A stretch of DNA of 64,000 bases, from assembly GCA_028554645.1 (NCBI GenBank), contig JAQOOI010000058.1:372001-436000 (forward strand). Direction: 5' to 3'. This DNA is from Omphalotus guepiniiformis. Lineage: Eukaryota > Basidiomycota > Agaricomycetes > Agaricales > Omphalotaceae. The position numbers and the translations under genes are program-made. Below, piece by piece: positions 31,450 through 41,756 of this stretch. The notes under the pieces were generated by a model. That model searched no databases. It saw only the letters and a program-made list of their open reading frames with translations, and was not told the origin of the DNA. How positions within the stretch are numbered: position 1 is the stretch's first letter; the number at the start of each line of letters is the position of its first letter.

Positions 31450-34400
31450 TTAGATATTATTTTGAGGTTGTTATAAACATAAAATATTCTAGGAGGTCCA
31501 AGTTATAAATGTATTAAAACAAGATGTTAAATACAAGTAAAAAAAAAACACATTTTTTGTAAGAAACATGTAAATTTTTATACACTGGATGAAATTTAAC
31601 ACTAGGATTAATTTGCATTAGGAGCTAGGGGTCCTACTGCATAATGGGTGATCGCAGTATATCAAGATAACTGAGAGATTGTAATTTATACCACTAGAAT
31701 ACAATAAATATATGATGATAGAAACATTTAATTATCATAAAACTGTAAGTCACTAAGGTCTACTCCATAATCATCAAGCTCAAACTCCAAGTTCTTTCTT
31801 CTCTGAACATCATCTTGTAACATCTTTCTTGTAGCAGTAACCTTATCTTTATGCAGGCGTGTTTCTGGAAATGGATCTCGAAAAGCAATGCCATTCAATG
31901 ACTTCACTCTTGATATGGCCACAAAGGATAATCCTGATGCAAAGTCTTTTTCACCAAGAGAAATAGTGGCCTTATCTAGAGTAAGGCCTTGACTCTTGTG
32001 AATTGTAATAGCCCAAGACAAAGTCAAAGGTAGCTGTGTTCGGCTTAATTCAGTGTCACCTCTGGTATGCCATCTAGCTGTCATGGGAGCAATAGGAACC
32101 CAAGAAGGATCAATTCCCTCCCAACCAAGATTTGGAGGACCTATATCAAATCTGAGTATAAGTTTAGTAAGAGGATGTTCCAACCATACCTGAGTATCCC
32201 TCACATTCCACAAATACCACTGAAGGTAAATCCCCATGCTGAACATTGGCAGAAGGATCATACCAAATCTTCCTAATAAAACCTCTTGCTCCATTCACCA
32301 GCCCTATACATTTGATTATCAGAGAGCAAGTTTTAGGATATGAAGCATTAATCTTACCTTTAGAAGTCCATAAGTTCCTGGTAATCATTACTCTAGCCCC
32401 TTCAGCCAAGATAATCTCCTTTTCCAATCCTTCAGCATCCTCTTCTGAGGCTTTTCTGGCCTCAGAGCAGTTATGTTTTGCTTTACAACGGACCACTGGA
32501 CTACCACAATTGGCCAAACGTAAGAGATTGAGAGCTTTTACCTGCTCTCTCTGAGGTAGTAGATGGAGAGCATTGTCAAATTGAATGTGTTCTTCAGAAG
32601 ATAGTTGATCCCAGAAGCGAGTTCTGAACTTCTGATAATCACCAGCAGTGGACTCGTAATCTCGTAGACGAAGAAGCATATTCCTAAAAAGCTCTTGTTC
32701 TGGATCACCTCCAGCTTGACGGAATATCTGAGTTAGAGTAATAGACCTTGCAAATGCATGATATGCCTGAAACCCTTCTATTTTCAAAAGTGGTGGATGA
32801 CTCTCTGGCCTTTGATGACTAGTAGAGTAAAGAGGTGTTTCTCCAACTGGTGGCAGCTGAGCAAAATCTCCAAAAAGCAGAGTGGGAATATCAGCCAGAA
32901 CTTCATCATGACATTCAGGTCGGCCTTGACGAAGTCGTCTATCAACCTTACCAAACTGCTTCTGACCAATCATTGACTTTTCATCAATAATAAGCAGTTT
33001 GGCAGATTTCCATCGAGTTTGCACGCGCTTCATAGAGTTAGGTCCAAGCTGTTCAAACCCACTGCTGGGATCCTTGATTGGGATATTAAGACCATAGTTC
33101 AAAGTCCAACCCCGGATACCAAAAGCTGCAACTCCTGTAGGTGCTAGTCTAGCAACTGGATCACAACCTTCTCCAAGCTCATCAGCAAAGTGCTCTCTGA
33201 GTGCATGTGTGATGGCCCAGATTAAATAGGACTTTCCAGTGCCTGCAGTCCCATCCACATTGATTCTGAGAGTAGGTGGCTTGGCTTCAGGATTTTGTTT
33301 GATTTTTCTGAAATAAGCCATGACTTGGAGAAAGACTATTCTCTGAGATCCTTTTAGTGTCTGGTAGGGTGCCTCTGGTAGTAACTGTACATCATCATTG
33401 GGAGACTCCTTGACAGAGTCTGTAAGCCACTTTGCTGCAGTATTTGATACATTTCTTGAAGGAGAGTGCTGATGCCAGTCATACAATAGGTCCAAGTCTC
33501 TTCTTCCCAGAGTGTCCACATTGGTTTGAAGAATAGACTGGCCAGGAGCAAAAGCAGCTTCAAGCATCCATTGAAGCTGAACAGGTTCATGATCAGGGTC
33601 CTCATCAGGCACAGATTCTGAGTCTGAGTCTGAGTCTTCCTCCACTTCAGAGACTACAGTTGGTAGACTGTCAGTATGAGAGTGTTCATTATCCAAACAC
33701 AAATTAACATATGCTTCTGTATATGTGCTCCAACCCTGTAGAACCTCTTCAGGACTCTTTTCAAATGGATGATGAAGGACCAATCTTGCATAGCAGTACT
33801 TTTCATATAGATCTGGTGATGTGATATCTGGAGAATAGAGAGGCCAGACACTAACAACAAAAGGCAGTGCTCTTGAGCGTTTATGATAATGACCCTTCCA
33901 ATCCCACTTTGTGGCAAAGTCCAAGAGAGACACAGTCTTTAGTTCAGGGATAGTGTGAATTGGGCGATTTGTATAATGTTGAATGATGGACTTCCTCTCT
34001 ATAGTGGAATTTTCAAAGTCAAGAAAGGTGGTAGTGACACCTGGGATTACACAGATGCTGCGAACTTTGCGAGATGAAACTGTAAGAGGACACTGAAGAA
34101 GTATATGACAGGTTTCTTGAGCTGATATATCACGTTCTGCCACGAAGGTTGATAGCATCTTCTGAAACGCCACTCTAGCAGGAACTGTAGTGTCAAGGCG
34201 GGAAATAGCATTGTGTAGAATGCTTCTGTAGGTAGTAGAAGTGGTCTCAGCTTTACTTGCATACTTTGCAACATATGCAATGACAGCCTCTTTGTTGATA
34301 ACAGGGCGTATATCAATATTGGCCCGCCATCCCAGAATGAATGCAGGATTATAAGAGTTTAAGAGTGGATCATTTCTGCGTGTATGGAGTTCTGCAAAGT

Positions 34401-37400
34401 CGCGGCCAGGGTCCTTGACATACTCTGTCTTATCTCGCATTTTGTGAGGAAACCCAAACCGACAGAATGTTTCACTTGTTCCTTTTTTACGTCGCAGGCA
34501 ATAGCCAGCAGTACATTGACCATGTCTTTGAAAGCGATTTAGACACTGAGCTAGCTCTTGCTTAGTGTCCTGAAGTGTGTCAAATAGCATAGCAGATGGA
34601 TGAACAGCTGCAGGTGGACAAGTTTTGTCAGGATGCCAGGTGGAAATGTGCTCATCCCAGAAATCAATGAATGACTGCAACTGCTCGTTACTTGAAGTAT
34701 CCAATGTATCAATTGAAGGTGCATCATGTAACCATAGAAACCCATGCACATGACTACTGCCACGGTGCTGCCATTCATATCTCCACCACCAGTCCTTGAC
34801 TTTAAATTTGGGCTTCAAAAAGTGCTCGAAGTATATCTGCCACCGCTTTTGAAAGTAGTATGCAGCAATTGCAGGATTATTGTTCAAGTCCCGTAGTCGC
34901 ACACGATATGAGTGTGGGCCTTCAGGCTCTCCATGTGTATAGGATGGCATATGATGGTGCAAGTCTGGCCATTGGACATCTGCAGAAGAGGCCGTAATGA
35001 AGGCATGAGGTGAACCACATTCAGGAGACCGAATCTGTGCAAGAAGATCACTTCGTGCCTTTGACCAGTAAGGACGAGAACCTGGTAGTCTATTTGCAGC
35101 CTTTGAGACACGCTGAGCCAAGTCCTCAACTTCTCCTGTTTCAAACATTTCCTGGATATCAGCCACTGAGAGAGCTCCATCATCTTTATGGGTGGTAGTG
35201 TACCAGTTTGCTTCTTTACGTGCCTTATCACGCATAATTGTATTGAGAACCCAATATCTGAAGCGGGGATGACGAGCAAACCGACCTCCTTTGAGACGAA
35301 GTAGATGCGCAGCCCACTCAGTCATTTTGACTTTCTGAGAGCGATTAGCATTAAAGTCTGCCTGGCCTGTTGGAAAGAGAGTGGGAAATGCATCTATAGC
35401 TATTGGCAATCCATGATGCTCATTAAGAGGAGTTCCATGCACAACAGGCATAGTAAGCACAACAGGAGTATCATCATGAAACACAGCAGCTCTTAGCTGT
35501 TCCAGCTCGGTATTCCAGCCGGTAGTTGCTGGTACAAAGCCACGAGAATAGAGAGGAGTATCTTCTGATGCATCATGCTCATTTTCTTGAGGAGGGCCTT
35601 CCTCAGGAGGTTCCTCCATATCCTCTACTTCAATATTGTGTAGCCGTGAATAGACAGATTCATCCTCTGGTAACTGAGCCAAAGCATTTAAGTCAACTGT
35701 TACTTGACCAGATAGGAATGTGGGATGATTCTGCTGTAGATACTGCAACCATCTCTGTAGTGGAGCACGTCGCACACGAAAGTCCTGAGTAGCTGCCAAA
35801 TTATTGTTGGCTTCTGTACCCTTGCGCCTCATGATTATAACCTCACACGCTTCAGGCAATAGAGGCACCTTAGCATGGAAAGTGGTAGTGTCTTTGGGAA
35901 AGTTGCATGTATGTCCAGTGTATTTGTACTGTCCCCCTCGTACCTGCCATACCTGAACCAATGCATGCACTGGAGATATGAGCATTTCCTCCATCTGAGT
36001 TAACTCTGGCAAATCAGGTGAATCAGGTCCTGGATACATATGGTTCGATTCCTGGAATTTTGAACTTCGCCTACAGGTTGAGCAACGACCATCCCAATCA
36101 ACATCTAAGTCAAACCACTCCTCATGGCAGTGCACACAATGTTGCATATGGATGTCCATTACTTTCTGGCGAACAGTATTGAGCAAAACTTTATCTTCAG
36201 GTGAAACTGCAGATTGATCAAGAGTTGGCAGAGTGGGTTGGTGTGGAAGTGGATTTTCATTAGGTGCAGGTGTAGGCTGGCCATTAGGTGCAGGTATAGA
36301 CTGACCATTAGGAGCAGGCACAGGCTGAGAAGGTGGAAGTTGATTATTTGGATCAGGAGAACTCTGCTCCTGGACTGCAGCTCTCTGTCGCTCTCGCTGT
36401 TGTGCTCTTCGCCGTCGTGTGTTTTCATTGCAGCGAGCACATCGTTGTTTATCACCATAAATATCTTCAGGGACCCAATGTCTTCCTCCACAACAATATA
36501 GCATGTTAGGATGATCAGAGTCTGTATAACGTGCACTGTGATGCCTAATGTTGTGATCATGTGCATGACACGCATTGCATATGTCTAGTTCACCAAAGTG
36601 ATGTAAGAGAACCCAGTGATGTCTCCTTGCACACCACATTGAATTTGCATGCTGACTGTCAGTGTATCGTGCAGGGTGTTGAGGTACACGAACAACAGGA
36701 TGTGCATTGGATAAACGAGCTCCTGCAACTCTACGGGCAGGTGAATGTGACTGGGAAACTGATAGCTGAATGGGAGAGATATTGTCTGATGAGGGTAAAG
36801 GAGATGAGGACTGAGGTGGTGGAGAAGAATGTGACAAAGATTCATCAAAGATACCAGAATGCTGTGTTTGCTGTTGGGATATTTCCATTTGGAACAGACG
36901 GACACATGGAGAAGGGTTTGGACTATCCTCAAGTTGAAGATCATCCAGATCGTCTATTAACATTTGCGCTGGTAGGCCAGTATTTTTAGTTGGAGATTCA
37001 GGCATGTTACGCTGACGCAAGCGTCTAGGTGTATTTGGCTTCACAACTGGTTCTAATAATTCATTAGTCAACTCTCAGATCTGTTGTAACTGATTAACAG
37101 AACATACCATGATAATCAACATCAAAGATAGAGCCTACGGGCAGCTTCTGAATATGGCGAGAGGGTGGAGTAGCATGAACAGTAATCCGTGGTCGTTTAC
37201 AAAGAGTTTCTTGTGTGGCAGGTGTATGAGGAGTGCGATCCAATCGACGTGATCCATGATTTTGGAATGGTGTTGAAGGTAGTGGAGGTATTTCTGGAGT
37301 TGCATTGTGTAAAGGAGGAAAGTGGGGCGCTGGTATTGGTATTGAATCAGATATATAATAGTGATACATATTCATCACACTTACGTCCACCATGAGTAGT

Positions 37401-37600
37401 TGACGGAAAGGGAACTTGGCCAATAATTTGTGAGAAAGTCCGAGCATAAGGTGGTGGTGTAAGCTGGATCCGCGAAGGACCAGCAACAGTGCTCCAATCA
37501 AAATCCATCAACAGGCGCAAAGGTGCTCTCTTGCTCTGTGAAGCACCTCACGTGTAAAACAGTAACCTGGAAATCCAGGGCACAGTATTCTGAGACACAC
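31450..37600 (-). mobile_element. Helitron, termini not resolved
   Basis: Built around the RepHel gene, whose AT-rich surroundings differ from the host genes on both sides (transition near 31440-31490). Helitrons have no inverted repeats or target duplication; they begin TC, end CTRR after a hairpin and insert between A and T. I could not fix either end by eye. The real element may extend through 31145 on one side, or beyond 38300 on the other. Confidence 0.6.
31728..37508 (-). CDS. Helitron RepHel protein, 1880 aa, apparently intact
   Basis: Exons 37385-37508, 37108-37329, 32190-37073 and 31728-32140 sum to 5643 nt. The last intron (49 nt, TTACTAAAC branch-like site) joins VECEGYS to GPPNLGWEG. 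The N-terminus is disordered, then two tandem zinc-knuckle-like copies follow (ARYTDS-H-N...C..RHHWV....C.AC and CCGGRHWVPEDIYGDKQRC). The Helitron-like N domain comes next, then the HUH nuclease motif in GSSHVHGFLW near residue 890 and the tyrosine motif AYVAKYASKAE. A Pif1-type helicase follows: Walker A GTAGTGKSYL near residue 1390, Walker B LLIIDEKSMIG, LTQIFRQAGGDP, and ITIHKSQGLTLDKA with AISRVKS near the end. It drives rolling-circle-like transposition. No internal stop. The intron 37074-37107 is only 34 nt and is uncertain. Confidence 0.88.
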
Positions 37601-38302
37601 GTATAGTGTGTATCCACAGAAACCAAGTGGTGAATTCAGCTCAAGACAGTGTTCAGTTATGGAGCTACAACTCAGAACACAGAAGTGTCTGAGAGGGGGA
37701 GGCAACTATATCCAGTAGAGATAGTTCTACTGAATACCCAATAGGTTCCGCCAGCCCAATCTCCCTGAATACCGCACCGTGTGAGAGGTCAACCAGTCAA
37801 CCACCAAACAAAGGGCAGGAGTGTGACTTCACAAGATATAGCTTATTCTACCCACTGGTGCAGAGCCAACTAAACAAAAAGTGATGCCAAAGGACAGTAG
37901 ATATAAACCACTGTTTCAGCTACCACTCTCACTAATCACAATAATGTTAAGTCAATTAGCATGTAAAGAAATGATGCATAGTGACATAGAATACACACAA
38001 AAACCCCCAAGAATCCTAACAGAGTATTGCCACCCAGATGCCAATAGATTATATGAGCTTGATCTTATTCAGAAATGTAAAAGAAGGCCGAAATGTATTG
38101 AATCGAGCTTCCGCGGAACGCGAGAGACGATGGGAAAGCAAGAGAAAATTGATTTATTTGTAGCTATTTACTGTCCGCACGGGACCGGCAGTTCACCCGG
38201 ACCGGTCTGACCTTACCGAGTTGCCATATATGTCGACGCACTTTTTGTGGCTGTGTACGGATTTCGCCTCAACTCTTATATTGGGCTCGCTGCGCTCACC
38301 CA
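37509..38302. other. Helitron 5' flank or leader
   Basis: Contains no motif-bearing gene. The last part has a palindrome (TTGGG...CCCAA at about 38281-38303) just outside the left inverted repeat of the foldback element. It may hold the Helitron 5' end. Confidence 0.4.
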
Positions 38303-38504
38303 ATAAAATCTGTGAGAAAATGCTAAACATATGTTGAATTAATACGGAAATTTTTCATCATTTTTTTGCTACTAATACTAAAATTATGTTGAAATTATAG
38401 TAAATTGTATCAACACAATACCTTTATTTCTCCAACATCAAACACAGTGATTTACAGTGAACAGATGTTGAACAAATATCAAAAATCATTTATCATAAAA
38501 CTTT

Positions 38505-38805
38505 AATTATACACTCTGTACACCTGTATACACCATGTATACACCCTGTCACATGTGTATACACCTGTATACACCTGTATACACCCATATACACCCTGTA
38601 CACCTGTATACACACTGTCTGTATACAGGGTGACAGATGTACAGGGTGTATACAGGTATACAGGATGACATGTATACAGGATGTATACAGAGTGTATACA
38701 GGGTGGATACAGGGTGGGTACAGGGTGTATACAGGGTGTATACAGGGTGTATACAGGTGGGAGTGTATACAGTGTGTATACAGAGTGTATATGGGTGTAT
38801 ACCTT
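38505..38805. repeat. 11-bp minisatellite array 1, in mirrored orientation
   Basis: Units of CCTGTATACAC fill 38505-38615; then the complementary GTGTATACAGG units run from 38636 to about 38805. The pivot near 38612-38640 is CTGTATACAG plus a short palindrome. Each unit contains the self-complementary GTATAC. Confidence 0.85.
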
Positions 38806-39634
38806 GTCTGTATATACCTCACCTTGGAAACATCTTCTGTACGCAAGTTTGTATATATTAACCCCATGTTCTGTATACAGAGATATCAGTGTCCATCTAC
38901 TAGGTCCATGCAGATGCATCCTGGATGTATACACATGAGATATGCAAGATGAATTCACCTAATGTACAACTGTATCCATATACACAGACTATATACATAA
39001 ATGATCCTGTTTACCATAGTTTTGTTATTTGTTTAACATATAGCCAGTATATATGAACAACCAAAACATAAATTTTACCATCAGATATTTAACATTACTT
39101 TCACATATGTTTAGCATAAGTTCACAGTAATTTTCTGTCTGTTATTCTGGATCAATTTTAAATTGGTTTAGCATATTTTTCACACATCTACACCACCAAG
39201 AATTCAACATAAATCCCACAGAAAAATATTACAAATATGGTGAAATAACATGAAAAATTAAACTTTTGATGTAATTTCACCATATTTTTAACATTTTCCC
39301 ATGGAATTTATGTTGAATTGTTTGCAGTGCTATTCTATTTCTCTCTGTATTTAACTCTGAATATATCTTATTTGTTCAGCATATCTTCAGTATATTTGCA
39401 CAAGCAAAACATGAATGTTATTTTAGAAACATTTAACATTAGTTTCACATTTGTTTAGCATAAGTTCACAGTAATATCCTGTCTGTTATTCTGAATTGAT
39501 TTTGAATTGCTTTAGCATAGTTTCCACACACCTTTTCCATTTGTCTCTGTATTTTATGATGAAACAATCATGATCTTGATTAACATAATTGCATCCAAAA
39601 TTCAATATTTATTTTAAACAATTTTCTCAAAAAT
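38790..39634 (+). repeat. AT-rich block A1
   Basis: Direct copy of 40058-40775, starting at the shared CCTTGTCTGTATATACCTC and ending AAAAATAATG. Within it a sub-block (AACATTAGTTTCACAT...GTTCACAGTAAT) occurs twice, near 39090 and 39430. It differs from A2 by a 140-bp insertion. Confidence 0.8.
39191..39330. mobile_element. 140-bp TA-flanked insertion with subterminal inverted repeats
   Basis: Block A2 reads CACACATCTATTCTATTT; A1 reads CACACATCTA, then 140 bp, then TATTCTATTT. The insert is therefore flanked by TA on both sides. Near its ends AATTCAACATAAAT and its reverse complement are inverted. This is a MITE-like structure with an empty site in A2. Confidence 0.55.
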
Positions 39635-39639
39635 AATGT

Positions 39640-40075
39640 ATAGAGTGTATATAGGGTGTATACAGGTCTACAGGGTGTACTACAGGGTGTATACAGGGTG
39701 AGATGTATACAGGGTGCATACAGAGTGCATACAGAGTGCATACAGGGTGTATACAGGGTGGATACAGGGTGGATATAGAGTGCATACAGGGTGTATACAG
39801 GGTCAGGCTGGATACAGAGTGTATACAGGATGTATACAGGGTGGATACAGAGTGCATACAGAGTGCATACAGAGTGCATACAGAGTGCATACAGAGTGCA
39901 TACAGGGTGTATACAGAGTGTATACAGGGTGTATACAGGGTGTATACAGGGTGTATACAGGGTGTATACAGGGTGTATACAGGGTGTATACAGGGTGTAC
40001 ACAGGTGTATACAGAGTGTATACAGGTATACAGGGTGACATGTATACAGGGTGTATACAGAGTTTATATGGGTGT
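39640..40075. repeat. 11-bp minisatellite array 2
   Basis: About 40 units of GTGTATACAGG with variants GTGCATACAGA and GTGGATACAGG. Variants cluster: five consecutive GTGCATACAGA units near 39850-39905, then a homogeneous run at 39925-39990. Confidence 0.9.
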
Positions 40076-40775
40076 ATACCTTGTCTGTATATACCTCACC
40101 TTGGAAACACCTTCTGTACACAAGTTTGTATATATTAACCCCTCTGTTCTGTATACAGAGATATCAGTGTCCATCTACTAGGTCCATGCAGATGCATCCT
40201 GGATGTATACACATGGGATATGCAAGATGAATTCACCTAATGTACAACTGTATCCATATACACAGACTATATACATAAATGATCCTGTTTATCATAGTTT
40301 TCTTATTTGTTCAACATATAGCTAGTATATATGAATAACCAAAACATAAATTTTACCATCAGAAATTTAACATTACTTTCACATATGTTTAGCATAAGTT
40401 CACAGTAATTTTCTGTCTGTTATTCTGAATCAATTTTAAATTGGTTTAGCATATTTTTCACACATCTATTCTATTTCTCTCTGTATTTAACTCTGAATAT
40501 ATCTTATTTGTTCAGCATATCTTCAGTATATTTGCACAAGCAAAACATGAATGTTACTTTAGAAACATTTAACATTAGTTTCACATTTGTTGGGCATAAG
40601 TTCACAGTAATATCCTGTCTATTATTCTGAATTGATTTTGAATTGCTTTAGCATAGTTTCCACACACCTTTTCCATTTGTCTCTGTATTTTATGATGAAA
40701 CAATCATGATCTTGATTAACATAATTGCATCCAAAATTCAATATTTATTTTAAACACTTTTCCCAAAAATAATGA
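40058..40775 (+). repeat. AT-rich block A2
   Basis: Second copy of block A1, nearly identical by eye over its length and lacking the 140-bp insert. Carries no open frame of interest. Confidence 0.8.
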
Positions 40776-41169
40776 TAAGATTTTATGGAATTTATGATAA
40801 ATGATTTTTGATATTTGTTCAAGATCTGTTCACTGTAAATAACTGTGTTTGATGTTGGAGAAATGAAGGTATTGTGTTGATACAATTTACTATAATTTGA
40901 ACATAATTTTAGTATTAGTAGCAAAAAAAATGATGAAAAATTTTGGTATTGATTCAATATATGTTTAGCATTTTCTCAGATTTTATGTTAAATTGTGTCC
41001 AGTGACAGTTTTGTCTGTATTGCATGCACAGATGTGCTGCCAAAACTGAATTCGTTCCCGCCTGCATCCCGTGATGCAGGCTGACAGTCCAAGTTGTACA
41101 CGTAGACCAGTGGCACGGATGTCGATTGGATAAGAGACGAGTACTGTCTCTGATGATATCCGGCGGCAC

Positions 41170-41300
41170 GATTAGTAGTCAACAAAACTTGAATCCATTC
41201 CACGGTAACCTCGGGAAATTGCTCGTCGAGTTGTGCTGACTGACAACAAAACTTGAATCCATTCCACGGTAACCTCGGGAAATTGCTCGTCGAGTTGCCT
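41170..41300. repeat. tandem duplication of a 64-bp unit
   Basis: The unit starting CAACAAAACTTGAATCC and ending CGTCGAGTTGTGCTGACTGA occurs twice back to back with no mismatch over about 54 bp, then a third partial start. A hairpin (CCTGCATC/GATGCAGG) lies just before it at about 41063-41083. Confidence 0.85.
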
Positions 41301-41577
41301 GACTGACAACAAGCTGCCAATGAGATTGGTGATGATGATTGGTGACATTCGTTGGAGTTGAGAATATTATGGTAAGTAATCAAGGTCAAGACTCAAACGG
41401 CTACGAAGCTTTTGGCGTGATTTGAATTGCGATTCAATTTATGAGCACCGCGCAACTAGGTGAGTCATCGTACGATCCTTGATAAGTTGTATTGGGAGAG
41501 ATCAATATACAGTAAAACTTAAAGGAAGAAATTTGACGCAGAAAAGAAAAAACAAAACGTATTCATTCAGTGCGTAA

Positions 41578-41657
41578 GGTCTAACCAGGACTCGAACCTG
41601 GGTTATGGGAAGGATTGATTTCAAAATCCCATGTGCTAACCTCTACACTATTAGACC
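41578..41657 (-). tRNA. tRNA-Gln (anticodon UUG) with a short intron
   Basis: Reading the minus strand: acceptor stem GGTCTAA/TTAGACC, A box TAGTGTAGAGG, anticodon stem TGGGA with loop TTTTGA (anticodon TTG) and TCCCA, B box GGTTCGAGTCC. About 10 extra bases (AATCAATCCT) sit one base after the anticodon, the usual place for a nuclear tRNA intron. A T-rich Pol III terminator follows (complement of AAAACAAAA at about 41545-41558). Confidence 0.9.
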
Positions 41658-41756
41658 ACGTATACAGCAATTTTTCGTACATCTATATTACAGTAGCCAT
41701 CTGAGATTGAACTCCATGTGTCAAACTTCCTCCTCTCTCTCAACTTTACATTACTT

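Larger units (their letters stand above)
38303..40986. mobile_element. 2.7 kb foldback element with long inverted repeats, no transposase
   Basis: Left arm 38303-38499 and right arm 40791-40986 are inverted copies, roughly 90% alike by eye, starting ATAAAATCTG. Inside, in order: an 11-bp minisatellite array that itself flips orientation (38505-38805), AT-rich block A1 (about 38790-39634), a second 11-bp array (39640-40075) and block A2 (about 40058-40775). No coding sequence: long open frames here only translate the repeats. It resembles foldback or non-autonomous DNA transposons. I could not identify a target-site duplication. Confidence 0.7.

Noticed and set aside
32164..32294. Apparent frameshift splitting the Helitron helicase into two frames
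   Set aside because: A canonical 49-nt intron (32141-32189) joins the frames at a conserved place, so the gene is not broken here.
38505..40075. Regular short repeats as a possible CRISPR array
   Set aside because: Units are 11 bp, contiguous and without spacers, and the genome is eukaryotic.
38493..40181. Several open frames of 74-164 codons on both strands rich in VYT/YTGCIQ text
   Set aside because: They are translations of the 11-bp minisatellites, open in several frames at once; 11 is not a multiple of three, so the peptide just cycles. Not genes.
38303..40986. Taking the inverted arms as the Helitron's own ends
   Set aside because: Helitrons lack terminal inverted repeats, and the RepHel gene lies outside the arms.
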